From positions 248,001-312,000 of the forward strand of contig NZ_AFNU02000001.1 in the NCBI RefSeq assembly GCF_000215935.2: a stretch of 64,000 nucleotides of DNA, written 5' to 3'. The notes below the pieces were generated by a model that saw only the letters and a program-made list of their open reading frames with translations, was not told the origin of the DNA and did no database searches. Shown one piece after another: positions 8,851 to 17,055 of this stretch; within the stretch, counting starts at the first letter, position 1, and every line of letters starts with the position of its first letter. This DNA comes from Haloplasma contractile SSD-17B. GTDB taxonomy: Bacteria; Bacillota_I; Bacilli_A; Haloplasmatales; Haloplasmataceae. The position numbers were made by a program, and so were the translations under genes.

Positions 8851-8884
8851 CATCACATAAACATCACAATCTTATGGATATAAT
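8851..8884 (+). promoter_or_regulatory. Two-component promoter with 11-bp-phased direct repeat
   Basis: CATCACA at 8851-8857 recurs at 8862-8868, an 11-base period typical of OmpR-family operator half-sites. Ten bases later is TATAAT (8879-8884). There is no -35 hexamer at 17 bases, and the repeats occupy that position. A closely similar arrangement precedes the secreted protein at 11166, which suggests autoregulation plus a dedicated target. Confidence 0.6.
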
Positions 8885-8972
8885 AAGTATAAACTTAGTA
8901 AAATAGGTACTAACATGTTAAAATGGGTAATAAATATGGAAACCATTATTTTGATCGTTTGAGGAGGTCCCT

Positions 8973-9647
8973 ATGAAAGCAACAATCTTAGTAGTAGATG
9001 ATGAAAGACATTTAAGGAACCTAATGACTGATTATTTAATAAACGAAGCATATACCGTCATTGAAGATAAAAATGGTGCTGAAGCAATTGAACAGTATAT
9101 GAACAATGCTTCAGAAATTGATTTAATTATACTAGATGTTATGATGCCAAAAGTCTCAGGTTGGGATGTTTGTAAACGAATTCGAAACCAATCAAAAGAG
9201 GTACCAATATTATTTTTAACGGCACTAGGTAGCATTGATAATGAGATTAAGGGATTAGATCTAGGAGCAGATGAATATATTGCAAAGCCTTTTGAATACA
9301 AGGTATTAATGGCGAGAGTAAGATCAATATTAAGACGATTAAATAAGGGTGAACGCTTAATTGTGGGTAATTATTTAACAGTTGATTTTTATGCAAGAAC
9401 AGTAATAGAAGATGGAAGTGAACTTACTTTAACATCAAAAGAATTTGATTTACTTGAGTATTTAATAAAGAATAAAAACATCGCTTTATCTAGGGAGCAA
9501 ATTCTAAACCAAATATGGGGATACGACTATATTGGTGATATCCGCACCGTTGATACCCATATTAAACAACTAAGAGCAAAATTAACGAAATCCTCAACAC
9601 TAATAAAAACAGTACGTGGTCACGGTTATAAGTTAGAGGTGACATAA
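8973..9647 (+). CDS. OmpR/PhoB-family response regulator
   Basis: A DNA-binding response regulator of 224 residues. The receiver domain (1-~120) has the acidic pair at D9-D10, phospho-acceptor D55 (LIILDVMMPK), the threonine in FLTALG and the lysine in YIAKPF. The C-terminal winged helix (about 130-224) includes LTSKEFDLLEYLIKN and ends DTHIKQLRAKL with KTVRGHGYKLEV, typical of the OmpR/PhoB family. GAGGAGG precedes the ATG. The TAA overlaps the ATG of the histidine kinase by one base, so the pair is cotranslated. It probably binds the 11-bp repeats before its own gene and before the secreted protein at 11166. Confidence 0.95.
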   Translation: MKATILVVDDERHLRNLMTDYLINEAYTVIEDKNGAEAIEQYMNNASEIDLIILDVMMPKVSGWDVCKRIRNQSKEVPILFLTALGSIDNEIKGLDLGADEYIAKPFEYKVLMARVRSILRRLNKGERLIVGNYLTVDFYARTVIEDGSELTLTSKEFDLLEYLIKNKNIALSREQILNQIWGYDYIGDIRTVDTHIKQLRAKLTKSSTLIKTVRGHGYKLEVT

Positions 9648-11080
9648 TGAACAATTCTATTCGCAATAAACTATTTTTTATATTCGTAATCTTTCTCTTT
9701 GTTTTTGTATTCATGTCTTTATTGATTAGTCGTTATTTTTTAGATGATTTAATGATGTATGGAAGTAAAAGCTCAATGAGTAATGTATTTTATAAGTATC
9801 GAAAACAGATCAATGAAGATGAATATAACCTGGATTTATATAAAGATATCTCAAATAGCTATGGACTTGGTGTTTTGGTAATAGAAGGGAAACAGGTTAA
9901 ATACTGTAATTCTAGATTATTCTGTCATATGAATATGTATATGATACCGGATGAGGTACAAACCGCCTTGCCGAATATACAGATTGGAGAAAGTGAAGTG
10001 TTCGTTTTAAGGAACATCCACTCACTTAGTAATCAACTTGTTTTAATAGGTAGAACAAATCAAGATCATTTTTTAATATTAGATCAACCGGTAGGATCAT
10101 ATGAAAAAATAAAAGATGTTTTACAGGTATTTGTAATTGTTTCAGGCTTAGCAATATTAATTATTGGTTCAATCATTGTTTATTTTGTATCAAGACGGTT
10201 TACGAAACCAATAATTGAAATTAGTGATCGTGCTGAAGAAATTGCCAATCTAAACTTTAAACAAAAACTCAATATTGGTTCGCGAGATGAAATAGGTGAC
10301 CTTGCGGTTAATATGAACAAAATATCAAATAAATTAGATGTTACTTTAACAGATTTACATGATACGAATGAAAAGTTAAAGGTAGAACTTATGAAAGAGA
10401 AGGAACGAGAGCGCATACGTTTAAAATTCTTTTCAACTGCCTCTCATGAATTAAAGACGCCTATAACGATTATCCAAGGGTATGCAGACGGACTAAAAAA
10501 TAATGTTGCTAAATCTAAGGAAGATGTTGACTACTATACAAATGTTATTATAGAAGAAACTAAGAAAATGAATAACCTAGTACACGATTTACTTAACCTA
10601 TCTCTTTATGAATCAGGTAACTTTAATATAAGAAAAGAATCATTTGATTTGGTCGATGTAGTATCAAAGAGCGCTACTAAGTATCATCAATCAATTAAAA
10701 CAAAAGACGTAAAATTATCCTTAAATCTACCACAAAAGAGTATAGTCATTGCGGACAAAGTTCGCATTGAACAAGCAATTATGAATTTCTTAAGTAACGC
10801 TGTAAAACATGTAGGTGAACAAGGTTTATTAAGCATTACACTTCAAGATGATTCAAAGCATACAAAAGTAACTGTTTTTAATACAGGAGAATTAATAAAT
10901 CCGAATGAAATGAACACAATATGGAATTTATTTTATGAATCTGGAAACGAGTCAGAATTTGTAGGCACTGGACTAGGGTTGGCAATTGTTAAGTCAATTA
11001 TAGAACTTCATAAAGGAGAATACGGTGTCGCGAATAAGAATGATGGTGTTATGTTTTGGTTTAGTATACCAAAAGAATAA
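9647..11080 (+). CDS. Membrane sensor histidine kinase
   Basis: Partner kinase of the response regulator, 477 residues. It has transmembrane segment 1 (about 9-31), an extracytoplasmic sensor region of roughly 120 residues, and transmembrane segment 2 (about 158-182). A HAMP linker follows, then the phospho-acceptor His267 in STASHELKTPI, and a HATPase domain with MNFLSNAVKH (N box) and GTGLGLAIVKSI (G box). Two cysteines in the sensor region (KYCNSRLFCH) with a following histidine could bind a metal or form a disulfide. The signal is unknown. The context, a secreted repeat protein directly downstream with the same promoter architecture, suggests an envelope stimulus. Confidence 0.95.
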   Translation: MNNSIRNKLFFIFVIFLFVFVFMSLLISRYFLDDLMMYGSKSSMSNVFYKYRKQINEDEYNLDLYKDISNSYGLGVLVIEGKQVKYCNSRLFCHMNMYMIPDEVQTALPNIQIGESEVFVLRNIHSLSNQLVLIGRTNQDHFLILDQPVGSYEKIKDVLQVFVIVSGLAILIIGSIIVYFVSRRFTKPIIEISDRAEEIANLNFKQKLNIGSRDEIGDLAVNMNKISNKLDVTLTDLHDTNEKLKVELMKEKERERIRLKFFSTASHELKTPITIIQGYADGLKNNVAKSKEDVDYYTNVIIEETKKMNNLVHDLLNLSLYESGNFNIRKESFDLVDVVSKSATKYHQSIKTKDVKLSLNLPQKSIVIADKVRIEQAIMNFLSNAVKHVGEQGLLSITLQDDSKHTKVTVFNTGELINPNEMNTIWNLFYESGNESEFVGTGLGLAIVKSIIELHKGEYGVANKNDGVMFWFSIPKE

Positions 11081-11101
11081 AAGTAAAAATATTATCAGAA
11101 A

Positions 11102-11133
11102 CACACAAAACTATCACAAAGATACCCTATAAT
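11102..11133 (+). promoter_or_regulatory. Promoter of the secreted protein, likely response-regulator site
   Basis: CACACA at 11102-11107 and ATCACA at 11113-11118 are 11 bases apart. TATAAT follows at 11128-11133 after nine bases, with no -35 hexamer. This mirrors the layout at 8851-8884. Confidence 0.55.
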
Positions 11134-11165
11134 GTATTTGTAATAAGAACAAAGGAGGAACAACT

Positions 11166-11873
11166 ATGAAGCGAAAAATTATATTATTTGTATTAGTAGG
11201 GCTATTAGGTTCAGGAATGTATGTAGGTGCAACTACTCTATTACCTGATCAAATGGATCCTGTTATTGATTCTAACTACCAATCAGGTCAAACGAGATGG
11301 AACACGATGTATCATGGTGGGAATGGAGGTCACATGTCCCTAGATTACTATCTTTCACAGGAAGACCACCTTGCAATCATGAATAAACGAGTTGAACTAA
11401 CAAAATCTTTATTTGACAACTACGAACAAATGACTACAAGTGAAATTATTGAAGCAGATAATACTTACCATGAGGAATTAAGAACATTTATGATGGGTCA
11501 ACTAGATAACGATTCTGCCGATCCTTATTATGACCGTGATTATTTCAGAAATCATCATGGTTTAGATCAAGAAACATATGCTTTGGTTATTAGAAATCGT
11601 ATTGAACTCACTAATCAATACCTAACGACTTACAATGAACTTACACTAGAAGAACAAAGAGAGGTAGAAGCTTTATATCATGATGCAATGCATGACTTCA
11701 TGTATTCTCTTATGAATGACTCTCAGTTTGATGGGCGTAACGGTTCAGGGTCTTGTCATGGTAGTCGTTATTATGACTATCGAGATGGCGTGCGTTATGA
11801 TGATAATGGAGATACATACTATAATCAAGATCAAAACACACGCTATAGGCGTGGAGGTATGATGGGTTGGTAG
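11166..11873 (+). CDS. Secreted protein with two homologous helical modules
   Basis: Unrecognised 235-residue exported protein. A signal peptide (MKRKIILFVLVGLLGSGMYV, probably cut near residue 23) is followed by two copies of a ~50-residue unit at about 60-110 and 125-175. Each has the pattern 'I-x-N(K/R)R(V/I)ELT..(L/Y)..YE/NEMT...(A/V)...YH(E/D)..(R/H)(T/D)FM..(Q/L)L/M'. The tail is rich in Tyr, Asp, Gly and Arg and ends RRGGMMGW. His and Met are frequent (MYHGG, HMSLDY, HDAMHDFM), which would suit metal or stress sensing in the manner of CpxP-type proteins. That is only analogy. AAGGAGGAA precedes the ATG. A terminator follows. Probably a direct target of the adjacent two-component system. 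Confidence 0.75.
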   Translation: MKRKIILFVLVGLLGSGMYVGATTLLPDQMDPVIDSNYQSGQTRWNTMYHGGNGGHMSLDYYLSQEDHLAIMNKRVELTKSLFDNYEQMTTSEIIEADNTYHEELRTFMMGQLDNDSADPYYDRDYFRNHHGLDQETYALVIRNRIELTNQYLTTYNELTLEEQREVEALYHDAMHDFMYSLMNDSQFDGRNGSGSCHGSRYYDYRDGVRYDDNGDTYYNQDQNTRYRRGGMMGW

Positions 11874-11895
11874 TTTTAAACTCAAAATAACTTTT

Positions 11896-11927
11896 GGCAC
11901 TTATTCGACAGAATAAGTGCCTTTTTT
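11896..11927 (+). terminator. Terminator after the secreted protein
   Basis: Perfect 11-bp stem (GGCACTTATTC with GAATAAGTGCC) and a four-base loop followed by six T. Confidence 0.9.
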
Positions 11928-11928
11928 C

Positions 11929-11956
11929 TTGCAAAAGAAGCGCAATCCTTTATAAT
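11929..11956 (+). promoter_or_regulatory. Sigma-A-type promoter for the MgtC-like gene
   Basis: TTGCAA (11929-11934), a 16-base spacer and TATAAT (11951-11956) lie directly behind the previous terminator and 58 bases before the TTG start. Confidence 0.65.
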
Positions 11957-12013
11957 AGTAAATACTAAGGAATAATTTGATGAACAACTATCTTTAACTG
12001 GGAGGAGAAAGAA

Positions 12014-12529
12014 TTGGATATCTCACATTACTTTGAACAATTAGATATACTTCACTATGCAGAAATCGTATTAAAATTAGTATTAGCAGTATTAGCAGGG
12101 GGGATCATAGGTTATGAACGTGAAACCCATCATAAACCTGTAGGCTTAAGAACAAATATTCTAGTCTGTTTAGGAGCAACAATCATTGCGATTGTTGGAA
12201 TAGAGATAGCGAATGATGTTTTAGATCAATTTGCAAAAAATCCTGACCCTGCATTCCCTGTTAAAGTAGACTTAGGGAGATTAACGGCTCAAGTTGTATC
12301 TGGAATTGGTTTTCTAGGTGCTGGATCAATTATGAGAGATAAGAACTCGGTTTCTGGTCTAACAACAGCTGCCGGAATGTGGGTTAGTGCCTTAATAGGT
12401 ATAGCAATTGGATATGGGTATTATTTTGTTAGTGGAGTAGCACTATTGCTTGTTGTATTTACATTGTTGTTTAATAAATTAAAAGGTAAAACGTTTCACA
12501 GTGATGACGAAGTCAATGGTGACGATTAA
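12014..12529 (+). CDS. MgtC/SapB-family membrane protein
   Basis: A 171-residue integral membrane protein of the MgtC/SapB family, linked to growth at low magnesium and to ion homeostasis. The family core is plain: GGIIGYERETHHKPVGLRTN, then LVCLGATIIAIVG, then SGIGFLGAGSIMRDKNSVSG and LTTAAGMWVSALIGIAIG. About four or five hydrophobic segments are predicted. The start is TTG at 12014, chosen because GGGAGGAG lies eight to ten bases before it and no ATG precedes the conserved region in frame. The gene stands alone between its own promoter and a terminator. The C-terminal domain found in longer homologues is missing, as is common in Gram-positive members. Confidence 0.88.
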   Translation: MDISHYFEQLDILHYAEIVLKLVLAVLAGGIIGYERETHHKPVGLRTNILVCLGATIIAIVGIEIANDVLDQFAKNPDPAFPVKVDLGRLTAQVVSGIGFLGAGSIMRDKNSVSGLTTAAGMWVSALIGIAIGYGYYFVSGVALLLVVFTLLFNKLKGKTFHSDDEVNGDD

Positions 12530-12590
12530 ACCTAACTTTTATAAGAATAATTACCTAGTAATAGATTTTTTACAGAAAAACTTAGGTAAT

Positions 12591-12635
12591 AAAAAACGCA
12601 AGTAACCGAATTATGATTGGTTACTTGCGTTTTTA
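12591..12635. terminator. Bidirectional terminator between MgtC-like gene and ponA
   Basis: AACGCAAGTAACC and GGTTACTTGCGTT form a 12- to 13-bp stem flanked by A-run and T-run, so it can end both converging transcripts. A weaker inverted repeat (TTACCTA / TAGGTAA, about 12551-12589) precedes it. Confidence 0.85.
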
Positions 12636-12640
12636 GTATT

Positions 12641-15406
12641 TTAAAAGAATTCGAAACTTACAAATGGATTTATTGATATATTAGGATCACTTTTTAATTT
12701 ATGTGTATATTTAGAATAGTCGGCTTCTATGTAGAAGTGATCGTAAGAAAAATACTTAATCATATTCATTTCAACTGCTACCTGATCTTTGTATGGTCCT
12801 TCATATAGTATTTCTTCTTTAAGGCCTTTTTTTCCGATAATTCGATACTTAATATTACCAAGTGTACTATAGAGTCCGTCGCGATACCCATTCCAAGTTC
12901 GATACCCTCTAATTTCACTAATTTGTGCTTCACTTAATATCTTTAGTTGTTTGTCTTCTAATAATCTGTATTCTTCATATCGTTTTAACTCATCTAAGAG
13001 CTTTATATAGAAGTTCAATGACTGTCCCGTCAAATCAGTGCAGTAACGGTCATTAACAGTGAAGGAAGATTTTTGGGATTCGGTATCGTTTATCGTATCA
13101 TGATCAGTTGAATCTGAAGTATTTTCATCACAATACTGATTAATTAGAGTTTGCCATGAAGATTCATCAAGAAACTTTGGAATATAATCAGATTGTTTCT
13201 TATGGTCACGTGTTACTTTTCGTTTATAAAAGTCATATTTACTTTTGAGTTCATTTATTTTCTCCATTAGTTCTAGTTCATCATATGAAAAATCATTCTC
13301 AAGTTGATCCCAGTTAAAATCAATTGAACCAGTATCATAGTTATAATTCACCATAAAATTACGTGGCCTGTCGAGTGGTCTGAAGCGATTCGATTCTAAT
13401 TTAGGTTCATAACCTTTTATAAACAATTCTTTTTCAATATATTTTGATGGTGTATACTCGTTAGGTAGAGCTATTGGAGAAGTATGCGTTTCAATTTCAA
13501 CCTCAATAATCGATTCTGGTTTCATAAATGGCTCTGGTATTTCCTTGTGTGTCTGATCCATTACTTGTCTAAAGATATCTAATGGAATCTTCGTATCTTC
13601 TTTGTTTAGGTAGGAGGTTTTATCTATAATCTTATCGTATCCCACCCAGACAGAGGTCGTATATTTAGAGGTATATCCTATAAACCAAGCATCGCGAACA
13701 GCACCATAAGGAAAGTCATACTCTTCGCTTATATATTCACTATAATTTGTTTGTCCTGTTTTTCCTGCAATCATTAGCCTGTCGACGTTTGCACGATTAG
13801 CTGTACCTACAATCATGTTTTCGTGTAACATATCAGACATCAAATAAGCTGTTTCCTCTCTCATAGCAATCCTACTTTTACGCTCGGGTTTATGTATGTC
13901 GCCATCTTTCATATAATAGTCAATAGTAGTTGGTTCCACATGTACACCTTTATTACCAAAAGCAGAGAATGCAGCAGCCATTTCTAAAACGGTAAAGCCG
14001 TATTTAAATCCACCAATTGCTTGGGCTTCTGACAAGTTCGATTTAACCTGCAACCCTAAGTTTCTTGCAAACTCGGCTGCTTTACTTGAACCTACATCCA
14101 AAAAGGCTTTTACAGCAGGAACATTACGCGATTCAATTAAAGCCTGTCTCATCGTTACATACCCTTTATACTGATCATCCCAATTCGATATTGGCATATA
14201 GCCATTTCCAGCAGAATAATAGATTTTTTCATCATAAAAGGGATGTCCTGTTGAATAATTTAAATATTCAATTGCAGGACCAAAGTCTAGAATTGGTTTA
14301 ATTGTAGAACCAGGTTGTCTACGTGCCTGAGTGGCGTAATTAAACGTTAACGAGCCATTATGATTACGTCCTCCGCCAATTGCTCTTATAAAACCGGTAT
14401 TGTTTTCCAGTACTACAATTCCAGTTTCTAGTGAATCGTTTGGAAAGTTTTTGAATTTATTTTGTTCTAAATCAATTACATAATCTTGTAATTCAGTATT
14501 TAGATGTGTGTAAATTTCAACTTCTTCTGTAACGGGATCAATATTATATTTTCTTTTCATTTCTTGTATCACATAATCTAGATATTGATTGTATTTATCG
14601 TATTCATTGTTTGGTTCGTGAGGAATTACAAGATCATCTATCGGAATGTTTATTGCGTCTTCTGCTTCTTTTGCAGAAATAAATGCATTCTCTAACATCT
14701 GATTAATAACTGTTTCTTGCCGACTTTTTGTGCCTTTAGGATTATTGTAGGGATTATAAAGATTTGGCTTTTGAATCATACCTGCAAGAAGTGCTGCCTC
14801 AGCAATTTCTAATTCATCAGCTGATTTTCCAAAATAGTATTTTGATGCGCGTTCAACCCCATAAATCTTACCACCAAATAATATCTTGTTAAGGTATGCT
14901 TCTAAAATTTGTTCTTTTGATAATTCTTTTTCAAGTCGATGACTCAGCACCATCTCTTTTATTTTTCGTTCAATTGTCTTTTCATTACTTAAATATGAAT
15001 TTTTCACAAGCTGTTGCGTAATTGTGCTTGCACCTTCAGCATACCCCAATTCTTTAATGTTGGCAACAATTGCACCTAAAATTCGCTTTGTATCGATTCC
15101 TTCATGTTTAAAAAATCTTGCATCTTCAACCGCTAATAATGCGTTAACCATATTAGATGAGATGTCATCGTATTTTATGATGTCACGCTTTTCTACGCCA
15201 AGTTCTAGAAGTATATTACCGTTAACATCATATATTTTGGATGGCGTCTTTGAATAGATTTTATCAATATCTAGTTTGGGAGTATCCTGAACCATTTTAT
15301 AAACGACACTTCCTAGAAAGATACTACCAATTAATAAAAGAACTCCTGACAACATTGCGATTTTTAGTAATATACGTGAGACTGAACGAATTACACGTTT
15401 ACTCAT
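12641..15406 (-). CDS. ponA: Class A penicillin-binding protein (PBP1)
   Basis: Bifunctional peptidoglycan synthase anchored in the membrane, 921 residues, close to B. subtilis PBP1. A short cytoplasmic tail and a transmembrane helix (about 13-35) precede the glycosyltransferase (GT51) domain. That domain has the catalytic glutamate in VEDARFFKHEGID, the EGASTITQQLVKN motif and the ILEAYLNKILFGG region. The transpeptidase domain shows STIK (QPGSTIKP), SRN and KTGQTN, the three active-site motifs. A long C-terminal extension (about 690-921), partly charged and including two cysteines, follows. It starts five bases after the recU stop, and recU-ponA is the Bacillus arrangement. Confidence 0.95.
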   Translation of the reverse strand: MSKRVIRSVSRILLKIAMLSGVLLLIGSIFLGSVVYKMVQDTPKLDIDKIYSKTPSKIYDVNGNILLELGVEKRDIIKYDDISSNMVNALLAVEDARFFKHEGIDTKRILGAIVANIKELGYAEGASTITQQLVKNSYLSNEKTIERKIKEMVLSHRLEKELSKEQILEAYLNKILFGGKIYGVERASKYYFGKSADELEIAEAALLAGMIQKPNLYNPYNNPKGTKSRQETVINQMLENAFISAKEAEDAINIPIDDLVIPHEPNNEYDKYNQYLDYVIQEMKRKYNIDPVTEEVEIYTHLNTELQDYVIDLEQNKFKNFPNDSLETGIVVLENNTGFIRAIGGGRNHNGSLTFNYATQARRQPGSTIKPILDFGPAIEYLNYSTGHPFYDEKIYYSAGNGYMPISNWDDQYKGYVTMRQALIESRNVPAVKAFLDVGSSKAAEFARNLGLQVKSNLSEAQAIGGFKYGFTVLEMAAAFSAFGNKGVHVEPTTIDYYMKDGDIHKPERKSRIAMREETAYLMSDMLHENMIVGTANRANVDRLMIAGKTGQTNYSEYISEEYDFPYGAVRDAWFIGYTSKYTTSVWVGYDKIIDKTSYLNKEDTKIPLDIFRQVMDQTHKEIPEPFMKPESIIEVEIETHTSPIALPNEYTPSKYIEKELFIKGYEPKLESNRFRPLDRPRNFMVNYNYDTGSIDFNWDQLENDFSYDELELMEKINELKSKYDFYKRKVTRDHKKQSDYIPKFLDESSWQTLINQYCDENTSDSTDHDTINDTESQKSSFTVNDRYCTDLTGQSLNFYIKLLDELKRYEEYRLLEDKQLKILSEAQISEIRGYRTWNGYRDGLYSTLGNIKYRIIGKKGLKEEILYEGPYKDQVAVEMNMIKYFSYDHFYIEADYSKYTHKLKSDPNISINPFVSFEFF

Positions 15407-15410
15407 TTAG

Positions 15411-15992
15411 TTACTTTGCTCCAAAGTAGAGTGAGTTGACTACTTTTAAATAGTCAAGTTTTGGATAAAGTTTTTGTTCAATCTCATATCCTTTTTCCAT
15501 AAATGTTTTAATGCTTAGTGATTTACGACCATCTTTTAAATAGGAATTATAAAAGTGTACAATATCTTGTCCATCCATAAGATAGGTTTTATTTAATTTT
15601 TTAAACCGTATGATTACAAATGAAATACCACCTAGATTTATAATCTGTTGAATGTGTTCAATTTGGTGTTTATGAATATTCTGAAGAGGAAACGCAGTCT
15701 TACTAGATGTTTCCTTTGCTTCAAAATCGATATGTTTCCCTTTATAGATTCCATTATAGTCTGTTGTAGAAGGTTGCCTAAAGTAAGCTTCTTTAATAAC
15801 GGCTGAAGCACGTTTAGGATAATCAACTTTTACAATTTGAACTGGTGTTGGTTTCTTATGTATTAGAGCGATTCCATGCGCTCTGTAGTATTTATTTGAT
15901 TCATTAAGTTCTTTTTCAAGTGACATACCACGGTTTGCATAGAGTGTTTCTTTGTTATAAGAGATTTTTTTATTTGGATAATTAATAGCCAT
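15411..15992 (-). CDS. recU: Holliday junction resolvase RecU
   Basis: Cuts four-way DNA junctions during recombination and repair, and works with RuvAB. The 193-residue length is typical. The protein keeps the family features: an N-terminal ANRGMSLEKELNESNKYY stretch, the acidic metal-binding residues in TTDYNGIYKG and HIDFEAKET (D and ExK motif of the nuclease fold), and FPLQNIHKHQIEHI. Upstream, AGGTGGTGATC precedes the ATG. It is the first gene of a recU-ponA unit transcribed away from rnpB. The neighbouring gene gpsB, found beside recU in B. subtilis, is not present between recU and rnpB here. Confidence 0.93.
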   Translation of the reverse strand: MAINYPNKKISYNKETLYANRGMSLEKELNESNKYYRAHGIALIHKKPTPVQIVKVDYPKRASAVIKEAYFRQPSTTDYNGIYKGKHIDFEAKETSSKTAFPLQNIHKHQIEHIQQIINLGGISFVIIRFKKLNKTYLMDGQDIVHFYNSYLKDGRKSLSIKTFMEKGYEIEQKLYPKLDYLKVVNSLYFGAK

Positions 15993-16300
15993 TTGATCAC
16001 CACCTAAAATTATATTAACAAAAAATTATGGAAAAAGCATTATAATTTCACAATATTGTCTTCACACTCTATTATTTGTAAATCTTCGATATAAATTTTA
16101 CATTTGTCTATTTGGAAGTAACTGTTACTTTAAAACTGTTGACTTTTAATTTAAATTTTATATAATAGATAGGCAAGCTCATTTAAGGATTTAATAATTA
16201 GTTCACTGACTTGAATGAATCGTTAACATAAACATATAATAGAATATACATAAATTTCATATTGACTTAATTTCAAATCAGTTATATAATTAGTATTTAC
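15993..16300. other. recU-rnpB divergent intergenic region with two promoters
   Basis: Two strong sigma-A-type promoters read toward rnpB. TTGACT (16139-16144), 16 bases, TATAAT (16161-16166) is the distal one. TTGACT (16262-16267), 17 bases, TATAAT (16285-16290) is the proximal one. The second places the start point at about the 5' end of RNase P RNA. What the distal one transcribes beyond an extended precursor is unclear. No ORF is visible. Confidence 0.7.
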
Positions 16301-16686
16301 CGATAGTATTCAGGTGATCGCGCCATTTCGATGGTGAGGAAAGTCCATGCTCGCACAGACTGAGATGTCTGTAGTGTTCGTGCCTGACGAAACAATAAGT
16401 CAGGGTAGCATTTCTATGCTAACGGCTGTGTTTCTACCTAAACCTTTATGGCATGGTATAAACACTTTAAAAGTGCCACAGTGACGATGCCTAGTAGAAA
16501 TACTAGGACTGGAACGGGTAAACCCCACGAGCGAGAAACCCAAATGTTGGTAGGGGAACTTTTAACTCGGGAATTAAACTGAGTAGAAGGCAGTAATTTA
16601 CTGTAGATAAATGATTACCACCGGAGTACGAGGAGGCATCCGTTTGCAGTACTAAGGAACAGAACATGGCTTATCGAATACTATCG
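16301..16686 (+). ncRNA. rnpB: RNase P RNA, Bacillus type (class B)
   Basis: Catalytic RNA that trims the 5' leader from precursor tRNAs together with the RnpA protein. The ends pair perfectly as helix P1: CGATAGTATTC at 16301-16311 with GAATACTATCG at 16676-16686. Between them are the conserved GAGGAAAGTCCATGCTCGC segment (starting near 16336), the GAAACCC and ACCCCACGAGCGAGAAACC region, and the 3' conserved AGAACATGGCTTA. The overall length of about 386 nucleotides and the lack of type A elements fit the Bacillus form. A promoter with start point at the first base lies directly upstream and an intrinsic terminator follows. The position next to recU agrees with other Bacilli. Confidence 0.97.
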
Positions 16687-16704
16687 AATGCATATGAGTA
16701 TACA

Positions 16705-16736
16705 AACTTCTAGACAATCGTCTAGGAGTTTTTTTT
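16705..16736 (+). terminator. Terminator of rnpB
   Basis: AACTTCTAGA and TCTAGGAGTT form a stem around a short loop, followed by eight T. Confidence 0.88.
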
Positions 16737-16819
16737 ATTTTATAAACTAAATACTCAAGTAGAAATAGTTAAAGTAAACGCTTTAAAAAGGATATAATAC
16801 AAATTTCAACAATTTAGTA

Positions 16820-16848
16820 TTGAATAATGGTGTTAACTCGTTTATAAT
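16820..16848 (+). promoter_or_regulatory. Promoter of the guanine riboswitch
   Basis: TTGAAT (16820-16825), 17 bases, TATAAT (16843-16848), which places the transcript start about 20 bases before the aptamer. A second TATAAT at 16793 and a cre-like AGTAAACGCTTTAA (about 16772-16785) lie just upstream. Confidence 0.65.
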
Positions 16849-16876
16849 TGACCTGTAAAGAAAAAACTAAATATGC

Positions 16877-17055
16877 AATCGTATAACATCGGTAATACGG
16901 ACCGAAAGTCTCTACCTACCAACCGTAAATTGGTAGACTACGATTAGTGCTGAGTTTTATAATCTAAAGTTACGTACTTTTATGCAAAAAGTATGTAAAT
17001 TTAATTGCGCTAAAATCGTAAGGCTTTCGGAGTTCATCTTCGAAGGCTTTTTTTG
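16877..17055 (+). promoter_or_regulatory. Guanine-type purine riboswitch with terminator
   Basis: The aptamer is complete. P1 pairs AATCGTA (16877-16883) with TACGATT (16939-16945). P2 is TCGGT/ACCGA with the seven-base loop AATACGG. P3 is CTACCAA/TTGGTAG with loop CCGTAAA, whose CC can pair with the GG of the P2 loop. The joining strand AAGTCTCTAC and the J3/1 stretch ACTA match the purine class. The specificity base is C16938, which predicts guanine or hypoxanthine rather than adenine. A terminator follows (GCTTTCGGAG and CTTCGAAGGC, 17023-17047, then seven T). AATCGTA at 17014-17020 can pair with the 3' strand of P1, giving the usual mutually exclusive helix. No purine gene follows. The next gene is the ABC importer at 17423. 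Confidence 0.9.
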
